From NCBI GenBank assembly GCA_039793685.1, contig JBDRAL010000068.1, positions 11,852-75,851 of the forward strand: 64,000 nt of DNA. Direction: 5' to 3'. Under the pieces are notes generated by a model, which saw only the letters and a list, made by a program, of their open reading frames with translations, had not been told where the DNA came from and ran no database searches. Source of the DNA: JAAFHI01 sp039793685 (GTDB lineage: Bacteria; Acidobacteriota; Blastocatellia; Chloracidobacteriales; Chloracidobacteriaceae). Positions 33,383-42,789 of the stretch are shown here, one piece after another. Position numbers and translations under genes: made by a program. Numbering within the stretch: the stretch's first letter is position 1; each line of letters opens with the position of its first letter.

Positions 33383-33470
33383 GTCTGGAGTCTGGAGTCG
33401 AGAGTCAAAGCGCTTTCGATTCCTTTCCGGCTCCCGGCTTTGACTCATGACTCACGACTCCAGACTCCAA
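33382..33470. repeat. GAGTCTG-word inverted array between ADOP 2 and 3
   Basis: GAGTCTG, GAGTCTG, GAGTCGA, GAGTCAA words begin in the ADOP 2 stop region. Inverted words (GACTCAT, GACTCAC, GACTCCA, GACTCCA) occupy about 33441-33470, just before the next start codon. Confidence 0.8.
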
Positions 33471-33478
33471 GACTTCTT

Positions 33479-35938
33479 ATGGATTCGATACTTCAGGACC
33501 TTCGCTTCGCACTGCGGACCTTCGGCAAAAAGCCGGGGTTCACGCTGATCGTCGTTTTGACGCTTGCCCTCGGCATCGGCGCGAACACGACGGTTTTCAG
33601 CCTTCTCAACGCGGTGGTCCTGAAGCCGCTGCCCTACGAAGGCGCGGACCGGATCATGGGAGTCGGCCAAACGTGGCCGGACAGCCGGGATCGTTTGTCC
33701 ACGACATCGTGGCGGAATTTCAACGACTGGCGCGACCGCCAGAAGTCGTTCGAGAAACTCGCGGCCTACTATGTGGGCGGGGTCATCATGACCGGGAACG
33801 ACTCGCCGCAACGCCTTCGCGGCGCGGTCGTTTCTTCCGATTTCTTCTCGATTTTCAAGGTCGAACCGGAACTGGGTCGGGTTTTTCAACCCGTCGAGGA
33901 CACGAAAGGAGGCGGTCCGGAGGGACTGACCGTCGTGCTTTCAAGTGATGCGTGGCGGAAGTACTTCGGCGGCGATCCCAATATCCTCGGACGAAAGGTG
34001 ACGCTCGACGGTCGCGAGTACCGCGTCATCGGCGTCATGCCCCAACGTTTCGCTTTTCCCCTGCTCGCCAAGCCGATTGAACTCTGGACCTCGGTCGGTC
34101 ACGACGCCGAGCGCGTCGGCCCCGGCTCGATCATGGAATCACGCGGATACTGCGTCTGGAACGTTGTCGGTCGGTTGAAGAAAAACGCGAGTCCGGAACA
34201 GGCGGGAAAGGAAATGGGCGACATCGGCGCTGAAATCGCCCGCGAATTCCCCGACACGAACAAGGAAAGCAGTGTCGCCGTCAAGCCGGTTCTCGATCAG
34301 TACACCGGAAAAATCGCCCAATCCCTCAAGCTGTTGCTCTGGTCGGTCTCGCTCGTGCTGCTCATTGCCTGCGCCAACGTGGCGAACCTTCTGCTCGGGC
34401 GCGGCGTGTCACGGCGGCGCGAAATCGCCATCCGGTCGGCGGTGGGCGCGGGCAGCGGTCGCATCTTTCGACAACTCCTTACGGAATGCCTGCTGCTTGC
34501 AATGGTCGGCGGCGGCCTCGGAACGTTGCTGGCCTGGAAGGGCGCGCAACTCATGGCCGCGATTGGTCCGCGCGACCTGCCGCGACTCGATGAAACCGGT
34601 ATCGACGGGCGGGTGCTCCTGTTTGCCCTCGGGCTTTCACTTGCGACCGGCCTGCTGTTCGGGCTGATTCCGGCGTTTCAAAGTTATCGTGAAAATCTTT
34701 TCGGACTGTTCAAGGAAAGCGGCACTACCGCCACCGACAGCCGGGGACGCTCACGCCTTCGTGGAGCGCTGGTCGTGGCTGAAATTTCATTCGCGCTGGT
34801 GCTGTTGACCGGTTCGGGTCTGCTGATGCGGTCCTTCCTGAAACTTCAAAGCGTGGACCCGGGATTCAACCCCGAGGGTCTGCAAACCTTCGTCATCGAA
34901 ATGACCGACAAGCGCTACGAATCCCCGGAAAACACCGTCGCGGTGTATCGCGATATCCGTGAGGGAATCGCGAAGCTGCCCGGCGTCACGTCGGTCAGCG
35001 CCGTGAGCTGGCTTCCCTTTTCGGGCGACGAACCGAGTACGGGAGTTTCGATTCAGGGACGGACCTTTGAAAAAGGCAAGGAACCGTCGGCCATTCTGCG
35101 ACTGGTCGGAACGGATTACTTCAAGACGATGAGCATTGCGCTCGTCAAGGGACGAGCAACGGCTGAAAGCGACACCCTCGCCTCGCCGAACGTGGTGGTG
35201 GTGAACGAAGCCTTTGCCCAGCGACTTTTTCCCAATGAAGACGCCATCGGAAAACGGATTTCGCCGAGTTTCAGTACCCGCAAGCTCGTTGACCCGATGT
35301 GGACCATCGTCGGCGTCGTGAAGAACTCGAAACGCAACGCGCTCGACGAGAAACCCGAGCCGGAAATGTTCTTTCCGCTGACGCAGATGCCCTACACGGG
35401 TCTCACCTTTGTCGTCCGGGGGGACATCCCGACCACGACGCTCATTCCGGCGACGCGTGGAATCCTTGCCCGCGCGGACCGGACGATTCCGATTTACGGT
35501 ATCCGCTCCCTGAACGAATACATCTCGCTTTCAATGGCCGAACCGAGGCTCTACACCACGCTGCTCGGCGCGTTCGCCACGCTCGCGCTGACCCTTTCGG
35601 CAATCGGTCTGTTCGGAGTGATGTCGTTTTTCGTCAGCCAGCGGACCGCAGAAATCGGTATCCGCATGGCGCTCGGCGCGAATTCCGCCGACGCCCTGAA
35701 ACTGGTCATCGGACAGGGCCTCAAGCTGACGTTTCTCGGCCTCGCCATTGGCCTGACCGCCGCGTTTTACCTGTCGCGCCTGCTGGCCGGCCTGTTGTTC
35801 GATGTCACGCCGAACGACCCGCTCACCTTTTCCCTCGTCACCATCGTTCTCGGCTTCGTCGCCTTGCTCGCCTGCTGGATTCCGGCTCGCCGCGCGGCGA
35901 TGACCGATCCGTTGAAAGCCCTACGGCATGAGTCGTGA
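33479..35938 (+). CDS. ADOP-type FtsX/MacB permease 3
   Basis: ATG 33479 (MDSILQDLRFALRTFGKKPG) matches the start of all paralogues; the upstream extension is translated repeat. No Shine-Dalgarno is visible because the repeat array runs almost to the start. The 819 residues include TM1 (VVLTLALGIGANTTVFSLLNAVVL), the middle FtsX block (LIACANVANLLLGRGVSRRREIAIRSAVGAG) and the C-terminal block (FVSQRTAEIGIRMALGANSADALKLV), ending PARRAAMTDPLKALRHES. It is spaced about 100 bp from ADOP 2 and ADOP 4, so the four probably form one long transcription unit. Confidence 0.92.
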   Translation: MDSILQDLRFALRTFGKKPGFTLIVVLTLALGIGANTTVFSLLNAVVLKPLPYEGADRIMGVGQTWPDSRDRLSTTSWRNFNDWRDRQKSFEKLAAYYVGGVIMTGNDSPQRLRGAVVSSDFFSIFKVEPELGRVFQPVEDTKGGGPEGLTVVLSSDAWRKYFGGDPNILGRKVTLDGREYRVIGVMPQRFAFPLLAKPIELWTSVGHDAERVGPGSIMESRGYCVWNVVGRLKKNASPEQAGKEMGDIGAEIAREFPDTNKESSVAVKPVLDQYTGKIAQSLKLLLWSVSLVLLIACANVANLLLGRGVSRRREIAIRSAVGAGSGRIFRQLLTECLLLAMVGGGLGTLLAWKGAQLMAAIGPRDLPRLDETGIDGRVLLFALGLSLATGLLFGLIPAFQSYRENLFGLFKESGTTATDSRGRSRLRGALVVAEISFALVLLTGSGLLMRSFLKLQSVDPGFNPEGLQTFVIEMTDKRYESPENTVAVYRDIREGIAKLPGVTSVSAVSWLPFSGDEPSTGVSIQGRTFEKGKEPSAILRLVGTDYFKTMSIALVKGRATAESDTLASPNVVVVNEAFAQRLFPNEDAIGKRISPSFSTRKLVDPMWTIVGVVKNSKRNALDEKPEPEMFFPLTQMPYTGLTFVVRGDIPTTTLIPATRGILARADRTIPIYGIRSLNEYISLSMAEPRLYTTLLGAFATLALTLSAIGLFGVMSFFVSQRTAEIGIRMALGANSADALKLVIGQGLKLTFLGLAIGLTAAFYLSRLLAGLLFDVTPNDPLTFSLVTIVLGFVALLACWIPARRAAMTDPLKALRHES

Positions 35939-36031
35939 GTCTGGAGTCCGGAGTCGAGAGTCCAATACCGTTTTTTGTTTTCGATTCGCACTTCGGTTTT
36001 GACTCCAGACTCCCGACTCTCGACTCCAGAC
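35936..36031. repeat. GAGTCTG-word inverted array between ADOP 3 and 4
   Basis: GAGTCTG, GAGTCCG, GAGTCGA, GAGTCCA words overlap the ADOP 3 stop. Inverted words (GACTCCA, GACTCCC, GACTCTC, GACTCCA) lie at 36001-36031. Confidence 0.8.
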
Positions 36032-36056
36032 TTCCCCCCAGGACTTGGAGAAAAAA

Positions 36057-38624
36057 ATGGAAACTTTGATTCAAGACCTTCGCTTCGCACTTCGGTCGTT
36101 CTGGAAAAAGCCCGGCATGATCATCGTGGCCGTACTGATGCTCGGACTTGGCATCGGCGCCAACACCGCGCTGTTCAGCGTGACGGACGCGCTCCTGCTG
36201 AAAAAACTCCCCGTAAAGAACCCCGAGCAACTGGTGCTGTTCGACTGGGAGGCCGGGAAGGATTTCCGTATCAGCAGCATTCGGGGAACATTCGCCAGAG
36301 GGTTTTATCCCGAGGGACATCGGGGAAGTTCCTCCTTTCACCCGCTCGTGGTCGAACGGATGCGTGAATGGTCACGGAAACCGGATAGTCCCCTCGCGGA
36401 CGTTTTTTCCTACGCGGATATTGGCGAGGTCACTGTCGTGACGCCCACCAAGGCGGAAATGGCGAAGGGCCAGGTCGTCTCCGGAACCTATTTCAACACC
36501 CTCGGGGTGACGCCGCTGTACGGTCGGATGATGGAGGCAGGAGACGATTCCCCGAGCGCAACGCCCACCGTCGTTCTCGGATACCAATACTGGAAAGACC
36601 ACTTTGACGCCAATCCGGCGGTGGTCGGGACTCAGGTCACGATCAACAAGGTGAGCTTCACGGTCATCGGCGTCACCCGGCCTGAATTTTCCGGAACACT
36701 TCAGATCGGCCGACAACCGGCCATCAGTCTTCCGGTGGCTTTCATGCCCCAACTCGATACTCGCGGGAACTTCGTCGACAAGGCCGACAAGCCCGCGATG
36801 TGGTGGCTTCACGTCATGGGCCGGCTCAAACCCGGCGCCACCCACGAACAGGCCTTCCGGTTTCTGAACCTCGGATTTCAGGAACTGGCGCTGTCGTTGA
36901 TGCCCGAGCCGAGGCAGGCCGGACAGGCGAAGACGATTCCGCCCAATCAGTTTCCGTTCCTCCATGCCAGAGTCGGGGATCGCGGAATGCTCGAACTCCG
37001 GCACATCTATTCCTCCACGGTTTATCTGCTTTTCGGAGTCGTAGGGATTGTCCTTTTAATCGCCTGCGCCAACGTGGCCAATCTTCTGCTCGCGCGGGCT
37101 TCGGAAAGGGCCGGGGAAATCACGGTCCGGCGGGCGGTTGGCGCGGGACGCGTCCGCATCCTGCGCCAGCTCGTGACCGAAAGCCTTTTGCTTTCCTTTT
37201 TTGGAGGTCTCGCCGGGATCATCTTCGCGCTCTGGGGCAACGGCATCCTCGCCGGATTTGGACGGGGAGACGGCGCGCTCCTTCCGCGAAACCTTGAATA
37301 CCAGATCAACTGGCGGGTGCTTGTTTTCACCTTTCTCACGATGGCCGTGACCGGTTTCCTGTTCGGCATCATTCCGGCGTGGCGGGCCTCGGGCCTCGAT
37401 CTGGCCTCGACACTCAAGGAAAAGAACCGCTTCAACCTCGGTCGTTCACGATTGACCAGAATGCTGGTCATCGGACAGGTCGCGCTCTCCCTCATCCTTC
37501 TTTTCGGGGCCGGGCTGGCCATCCGAACGGTTCGCAATCTTCAAAAGACTCAACTCGGGTTCAATCCCGAAAACATCCTCCAGTTCTCACTCAACCCCGA
37601 GGCGGCGGGATACAAGGAAGAACGTCTCCAGACACTCTACGAAACGTTGGTGGCCCGGACGGCCTCGCTGCCGAGCGTGAAGTCGGCCGCGTTCGGCCGC
37701 GTCCCCCTCGTCGCCGAATTCACTTGGGAAGAACAGCTCATCCTTCCCGGAGAAAACGAAAAAACATCGGGTGACCGCTCCTCCTTCATCCAGATGGCGC
37801 ACGAGAATTACCTTGGAACCATGCAGATCCCGCTGCTTCGCGGACGCAACTTCACCGCCGCCGATACCGCCAAAAGTCAGCCGGTCGCGATCATCAGCGA
37901 ATCTCTTGCCAAAAAGTATTTCCCGGGCCGGGAAGCCCTCGGACAACGCATCGGCCTGGATGCCGAAACCGTCGGCAAGATTGAAATCGTCGGCATTGCC
38001 AGGGACGTGAAATACAACAGCCAGAAAGATGAGGTTGACGCGGTTCTGACTTACACGCCGTGGAGACAACAACTCGGGAAGCTGGGCGAATCGGTTTTCG
38101 TCATCCGGACCGAAGGCAATCCGATGGCCATCGTCCCCGACATCCGGGCCATCGTCCGGGAAATCGACCCGACCCTACCGGTCATCGACATCAAGACGCA
38201 ACAGGAACAACTTTCCGAAACGCTCAAGCAGGACGCCATTTTCGCCCAGTTGCTGAGCTTCTTCGGCACGCTCGCGCTGGTTCTGGCCGCGCTCGGACTG
38301 TACGGCGTACTCGCCTATTCCGTAACCCAGCGGACCGGTGAAATCGGTATCCGGATGGCGCTCGGCGCCCGGAAACAGGTGATTCTCCGCATGATCGTCT
38401 GGCAGGGGATGAAGCTCGTCACGATCGGGCTGGTCCTCGGGGGCGTGGGTTCCTACTTCGCGAAAAAACTCATCGAATCACGACTGTACGGCGTGACCGC
38501 CACCGATCCGCTGACCCTTACCGGCGTCGCCCTGCTGCTTATCGCGACCGCCCTGCTGGCCTGCTTCCTTCCGGCGCGCCGCGCCGCCCAGGCCGACCCT
38601 CTGACTGCGCTTCGACACGAATAA
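36057..38624 (+). CDS. ADOP-type FtsX/MacB permease 4
   Basis: ATG 36057 (METLIQDLRFALRSFWKKPG) has GGAG at 36047-36050. With 855 residues it is the longest ADOP here. The extra length is in the first periplasmic domain (residues about 65-110, FDWEAGKDFRISSIRGTFARG...) and in a loop before TM2. TM1 reads VAVLMLGLGIGANTALFSVTDALLL. The central block is LLIACANVANLLLARASERAGEITVRRAVGAG and the end is PARRAAQADPLTALRHE. The start of the first domain uses other residues than its paralogues (LLKKLPVKNPEQLVLFDWE). The downstream secreted SDFEK-repeat gene is only 45 bp away and is therefore likely co-expressed. Confidence 0.92.
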   Translation: METLIQDLRFALRSFWKKPGMIIVAVLMLGLGIGANTALFSVTDALLLKKLPVKNPEQLVLFDWEAGKDFRISSIRGTFARGFYPEGHRGSSSFHPLVVERMREWSRKPDSPLADVFSYADIGEVTVVTPTKAEMAKGQVVSGTYFNTLGVTPLYGRMMEAGDDSPSATPTVVLGYQYWKDHFDANPAVVGTQVTINKVSFTVIGVTRPEFSGTLQIGRQPAISLPVAFMPQLDTRGNFVDKADKPAMWWLHVMGRLKPGATHEQAFRFLNLGFQELALSLMPEPRQAGQAKTIPPNQFPFLHARVGDRGMLELRHIYSSTVYLLFGVVGIVLLIACANVANLLLARASERAGEITVRRAVGAGRVRILRQLVTESLLLSFFGGLAGIIFALWGNGILAGFGRGDGALLPRNLEYQINWRVLVFTFLTMAVTGFLFGIIPAWRASGLDLASTLKEKNRFNLGRSRLTRMLVIGQVALSLILLFGAGLAIRTVRNLQKTQLGFNPENILQFSLNPEAAGYKEERLQTLYETLVARTASLPSVKSAAFGRVPLVAEFTWEEQLILPGENEKTSGDRSSFIQMAHENYLGTMQIPLLRGRNFTAADTAKSQPVAIISESLAKKYFPGREALGQRIGLDAETVGKIEIVGIARDVKYNSQKDEVDAVLTYTPWRQQLGKLGESVFVIRTEGNPMAIVPDIRAIVREIDPTLPVIDIKTQQEQLSETLKQDAIFAQLLSFFGTLALVLAALGLYGVLAYSVTQRTGEIGIRMALGARKQVILRMIVWQGMKLVTIGLVLGGVGSYFAKKLIESRLYGVTATDPLTLTGVALLLIATALLACFLPARRAAQADPLTALRHE

Positions 38625-38669
38625 GAAAGAATTCCGAACATTTTTTCTTCGCCCCAAGGAGCCTGCCTC

Positions 38670-39815
38670 ATGAAACCCCATCGCATCGCATCAGCCGCGG
38701 CGGTTCTTTTCGCCTCGGCCCTGCTGACCAGCCCTGTGCCGCAGCCCGCGGCCGCCCAATCCATGACGAAAAAGGAAACACGGGAAAAGAAGTCCGAGCA
38801 CTATTCGGCCTGGGTGTTTCAGGACGACGACCAGAACCTCCTTTTTGAAATCCGGGGCAAGGTCACGTTTTCCGAGGATTACTCGACCATCGAAACCCTG
38901 TCGCCGGACGGAAAGGTCCGCATCCGCTCCGGGAAGGGAGCAAATGCGCTTCAGGTCACCATCACCGGCGATGGAGCGGGTGGCGTGCGGTACGACTATT
39001 CCTTCGGGGGCAAGCCCCAGCCCTTCGACGATGAAGCCAGAAGCTGGATGAAGACATTCGTCGCCAAAATGGCCAGGGAAAGCGGGTTCGACAGCAAGCG
39101 CCGGGTGGCCCGTCTGCTTCAACAGGGCGGCCCGAACGCGGTCCTCGCGGAACTCGAAACCATCAAAAGCGATTTCGCGCAGCGGATGTACTTCGAGTCG
39201 TTGCTCGATCAGGCCAAACTGGACGGGGGTTCACTGACCAAAGCCATTCGCCTCGCGATGCGCCGAATCGGGTCGGACTTCGAAAAACGTCAGGTCCTTT
39301 CACTGCTGGCCGAACAACCCGAACTCGACAGCGATCGCCTTTCCCTGCTCATCGAAGCCATCGCCTCCATCAATTCCGACTTCGAAAAGGCCAACCTTTT
39401 GAAATCGGTGCTGGAACGAAAAACGGTCAATGCCGCGCAGATGGCGGCGGCCATGAAGGCCACCCGAAGTCTCGACTCGGATTTCGAGAAAACCAACGTC
39501 CTGGTGCGGGCCGTCGAGATCGGCGGGCGGGATGCCGTCAACGCGCCGGATTTCTTCCCGGCGGTAAAGGCGATTGATTCCGATTTCGAAAAGGGACGAC
39601 TCCTGAGCCGAATCACCCAGCGCCTGCCGAAGGACACCGACGTTCTGATCAAGATCGTCGAATGTGCCGGCGAGATGGGGTCGGATTTCGAAAAAGCCAA
39701 CGTTCTGCGCCGCGTTTCCGCCCTCCGCAATGACGATCCGGCCCTCAGGGAAGCTCTTCGGAAAGCGGTCGAAACAGTCGCTTCGGAATTCGAACGGGGA
39801 CGAATCAAGGAATAG
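38670..39815 (+). CDS. Secreted SDFEK-repeat protein, unknown function, 381 aa
   Basis: The ATG at 38670 has AAGGAG nine bases upstream. A signal peptide of about 30 residues (to PAAAQS) is followed by a beta-rich domain (about 45-125, VTFSEDYSTIETLSPDGKVRIRSG). The last 230 residues are an all-helical solenoid made of roughly 30-residue units, each containing SDFEK-x2-(V/L)L (at least six clear copies, the last as SEFERGR). No enzymatic motif is seen. Such solenoids usually bind other proteins. The position directly behind four ADOP genes suggests a periplasmic partner of these permeases. The N-terminal domain resembles the sheet of DUF4097-like proteins only in a general way. Confidence 0.75.
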   Translation: MKPHRIASAAAVLFASALLTSPVPQPAAAQSMTKKETREKKSEHYSAWVFQDDDQNLLFEIRGKVTFSEDYSTIETLSPDGKVRIRSGKGANALQVTITGDGAGGVRYDYSFGGKPQPFDDEARSWMKTFVAKMARESGFDSKRRVARLLQQGGPNAVLAELETIKSDFAQRMYFESLLDQAKLDGGSLTKAIRLAMRRIGSDFEKRQVLSLLAEQPELDSDRLSLLIEAIASINSDFEKANLLKSVLERKTVNAAQMAAAMKATRSLDSDFEKTNVLVRAVEIGGRDAVNAPDFFPAVKAIDSDFEKGRLLSRITQRLPKDTDVLIKIVECAGEMGSDFEKANVLRRVSALRNDDPALREALRKAVETVASEFERGRIKE

Positions 39816-39959
39816 TCCGGGGAAACCGGGAGACGTCTTCGGTGCTTTATGGTCAAGTCTTTTTCTCAGAATTCCTTGTCATTTAGGATTTTTCAGACTT
39901 CTTCATTCATCGTTTTCCCTCCCCCAAGACTCCAGTGATTTCTCAAAAAGGTTAGAGAA

Positions 39960-42374
39960 ATGAACCCGCTTCTCAAGGATTTTCGAATTGCCATTCGTTC
40001 ATTTTTGAAGCGGCCCGGCTTCGCTGCCGCCGCAGTTTGCACGCTCGCGCTTGGCATTGGCTTGAATACCGCCATCTTCAGCGTGATCAACGGGGTCCTC
40101 TTAAAACCCCTTCCCTTTCCGGCCTCGGAGCAGTTGGCGATGGTCTGGACCGACGACTCGCGGAAGGGCGAGCACGCAGGGCGTACGTCATTCGCCAATT
40201 TCAGGGACTGGCAAGACCGAACCCGTTGTTTTCAGGAACTTGCGGCATTCACGCCTTCGGCCAAGACACTGTCCGGGAACCAGGAATTGAAAACCGTGTC
40301 CGGCGCACGGGTGACAACAAATTTTTTCTCAACAATGGGGGTTGGGCCGAGGCTGGGCCGTGGGTTCAGTCCTGGAGAAAATGAAATTGGACGCAATTCG
40401 GTAATCGTTTTGAGCGACGGACTTTGGCGGCGTCAATTCGGCGGTGATGAAGGGATTATCGGAAAGATCATTCAATTCGGCGACGAACGCGTGACGGTTA
40501 TTGGCATCGCGCCACCCGGTTTTTCATTTCCGACCAAGGCTGAATTCTGGCTTCCGCTGGGGATTTCACCGAGGATGAAAACCGAGTTTCGCTCGAATGT
40601 TTTCCTGTCCGTCATTGGACGACTAAAACCTGAAGTCCCGATTACTCGGGCACAGTCAGAAATGGCGACGCTGGCGGGTCAACTGGAAAAGGAATACCCG
40701 AAGGAAAACGAAGGTCTCGGAGCATCGGTCATTTCCCTGCGGACCCAGTTGGTCGGAAATGTCGAACGGCCATTGCATTTGCTCTGGGTGGTGCTCGTCA
40801 TTGTGTTTTTCATTTGTCTCGGGAACGTCGCAAGTCTTTTTCTGGCGCGCGCGGTCGAGCGGCGCCAGGACATCGCAATTCGAATTGCCCTTGGTGCCAG
40901 CCAATTGGGAATTTCGCGACTGACACTTCTCGAAAGCCTCACCCTTTCGACCATTGGCGGAATTGCGGGTTTGGCGCTTGCAAGGGTGGGAATAAATTGG
41001 CTCATTGCATTTCAGCCTGAAAATCTGCCTCGTATCGAGTCCATCTCGATTGACTGGGCGGTGTTCGCCTTTGCCGCGTCAACGACACTGTTCGCCGGAG
41101 CGGCCTGCGGGATCATTCCGGCATTTCAGGCGTTGCGGTTGTCCCAAACAGATGTCTTGAAAAAAGGAAACCCTTCCATAACGGTCGGAGGCAGTCGGAG
41201 CATTTACGAACTCCTCACCGTGACACAAACCGCGGGAACCCTGATGGCATTGGTCGCCGCGGGACTGCTGCTGCGAAGCTTCGTCGGACTGATTCAAACC
41301 GACATTGGGTTCAATGCCCAAAACCTGACCGTTGTCGAGGTGCAACTTCCGCAGGAACGATTTGAAACTGCCGCAAAGCAAATTGCATTTGAGAGACAAC
41401 TCGAAGCCCAGTTTGCGGCCATGCCGGGCGTACAATCAGTCGGAGCAACGTCGAGCGTTCTCCTTCATGAACTCGAAAAGTCGCTCTTCGTCATCGAAAA
41501 TCAAATGCCTGGCAATGGCGGAAAACGCTCCGACCTTCCAGTCAATGTCGTTACGGAGAATTACTTCCGAACCATGAATATCCCGATCCTTCAGGGTCGG
41601 AGTTTTACCGCTTCCGAAGGTGAAGGCACTCCGGAAACAGCCATCGTCAATGAGGCCTTTGCCAGTCGCTATTTCCCAAAGGGCGATGCCATCGGCAAAC
41701 GGTTCCGCTTTGACCAACCAGAGTTCAAAAGCCCGTGGTTCACCATCGTCGGGGTCAGCGGAAACGTCCGCCGGATGGGTCCGGAATCCCCTCCTGACAT
41801 CGAAGCGTTCCTTCCGTTCCAACAAAACGGGAGTTCATATTTCGAAATGGTGATACGAACCGACAATTCCCATCCCATCAGTTCGGGAGAAGTCCTCTCA
41901 CAGATTCGGACGCTGAACAAGGCTGTAACAGTATCCGGCATCCGGACCATGGAACTGACCCTCGGAGCAATGGTTGCCCCACGGCAGTTTACAACCTCGC
42001 TGGTTGGAATGTTCGCCGCAACCGCACTGGCGCTGACCGCGCTGGGGCTGTATGGCGGCACTGCCTATTTCGCCGCCCACCGTGAACGGGAAATCGGCAT
42101 CCGAATGGCCCTGGGCGCCAAGTCAAGGAACGTTACAGGAATGGTTATCCGCCAAGGAATGCGCCCGGTGCTCATTGGGCTTGCCCTCGGCCTCATCGTG
42201 TCATTGGCGGTCACGCATACATTGCGAAGCCTTTTGTTCGGCGTTTCCGCGACCGACCCGGCAACCTTTGGGGCCATCACGGCGTTGCTGACGGGCGTGG
42301 CCCTTCTTGCCTGCTGGATTCCCGCCCTCAAGGCAACTCGTACCGACCCGATGATTGCGTTACGACACGAATGA
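39960..42374 (+). CDS. ADOP-type FtsX/MacB permease 5, compositionally distinct
   Basis: The 804-residue protein (MNPLLKDFRIAIRSFLKRPG...) has the full ADOP layout: TM1 CTLALGIGLNTAIFSVINGVLL, middle block FFICLGNVASLFLARAVERRQDIAIRIALGAS, final block GIRMALGAKSRNVTGMVI and end PALKATRTDPMIALRHE. Two features set it apart. The codons are visibly more AT-rich than those of the other ADOPs, and conserved residues are replaced (IACANVANLLLAR becomes FICLGNVASLFLAR, PARRAA becomes PALKAT). It has no sigma-54 promoter in its 144-bp upstream gap. It may come from a different source or be under weaker selection. Confidence 0.9.
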   Translation: MNPLLKDFRIAIRSFLKRPGFAAAAVCTLALGIGLNTAIFSVINGVLLKPLPFPASEQLAMVWTDDSRKGEHAGRTSFANFRDWQDRTRCFQELAAFTPSAKTLSGNQELKTVSGARVTTNFFSTMGVGPRLGRGFSPGENEIGRNSVIVLSDGLWRRQFGGDEGIIGKIIQFGDERVTVIGIAPPGFSFPTKAEFWLPLGISPRMKTEFRSNVFLSVIGRLKPEVPITRAQSEMATLAGQLEKEYPKENEGLGASVISLRTQLVGNVERPLHLLWVVLVIVFFICLGNVASLFLARAVERRQDIAIRIALGASQLGISRLTLLESLTLSTIGGIAGLALARVGINWLIAFQPENLPRIESISIDWAVFAFAASTTLFAGAACGIIPAFQALRLSQTDVLKKGNPSITVGGSRSIYELLTVTQTAGTLMALVAAGLLLRSFVGLIQTDIGFNAQNLTVVEVQLPQERFETAAKQIAFERQLEAQFAAMPGVQSVGATSSVLLHELEKSLFVIENQMPGNGGKRSDLPVNVVTENYFRTMNIPILQGRSFTASEGEGTPETAIVNEAFASRYFPKGDAIGKRFRFDQPEFKSPWFTIVGVSGNVRRMGPESPPDIEAFLPFQQNGSSYFEMVIRTDNSHPISSGEVLSQIRTLNKAVTVSGIRTMELTLGAMVAPRQFTTSLVGMFAATALALTALGLYGGTAYFAAHREREIGIRMALGAKSRNVTGMVIRQGMRPVLIGLALGLIVSLAVTHTLRSLLFGVSATDPATFGAITALLTGVALLACWIPALKATRTDPMIALRHE

Positions 42375-42601
42375 CCAGTTGAGAGTCTTGGGAGTCTTGG
42401 GAGTCTTGGGAGTCTTGGGAGTCTTGGGAGTCTTGGGAGTCTTGGGAGTCTTGGGAGTCTTGGGAGTCTTGGGAGTCTTGGGAGTCTTGGGAGTCTTGGG
42501 AGTCTTGGGAGTCGAGCGGATTTTATTGGGGATTTGGTGTCAAGCCTTTTTCTGACCCTCAAGACTCCCGAGACTTGCCAGACTCCCAAGACTTCCGTTC
42601 C

Positions 42602-42639
42602 TGTCCGTTATTGGGACGCCGCTTTCCCGATTTCGAACA
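42602..42639. promoter_or_regulatory. Dyad, candidate enhancer (UAS) of ADOP 6
   Basis: TGTCCGTTATTGGGACGC is followed by CTTTCCCGATTTCGAACA, the same dyad as at 27913 and 52598. Its centre lies about 70 bp upstream of the sigma-54 promoter at 42690. Confidence 0.7.
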
Positions 42640-42689
42640 AGACAGATTGAAAAAACCGCTGTTTCCTGGTGATTTTCACAAAAAAGGCG

Positions 42690-42705
42690 TGGCACGAGAA
42701 TTGTT
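42690..42705 (+). promoter_or_regulatory. Sigma-54 (-24/-12) promoter of ADOP 6
   Basis: TGGCACGAGAATTGTT matches TGGCACG-N4-TTG exactly. Predicted transcription start is near 42716, 74 bases before the ATG at 42790. Confidence 0.8.
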
Positions 42706-42789
42706 TCCCGATAATGGAACAGGGCGTTTTCGGAGCCGGACTGACTCCCGAGACTCCCGAGACTCTCAAGACTCCCGAGACTTCGCCTT

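Larger units (their letters stand above)
42383..42784. repeat. 14 perfect 9-bp tandem repeats and inverted GACTCCC words
   Basis: GAGTCTTGG is repeated 14 times without error from 42383 to 42508. Inverted words (AAGACTCCC, GAGACTTGCC, AGACTCCCAAGAC) follow at about 42557-42597, and a second set (GACTCCC, GAGACTC) at 42744-42784 precedes the next start. The 415-base gap also contains the dyad and sigma-54 promoter of ADOP 6. Any frame through the array gives only VLG or RLP repeats and is not a gene. Confidence 0.85.

Noticed and set aside
42355..42555. VLG-repeat open frame
   Set aside because: It is just the translation of the 9-bp tandem repeat.
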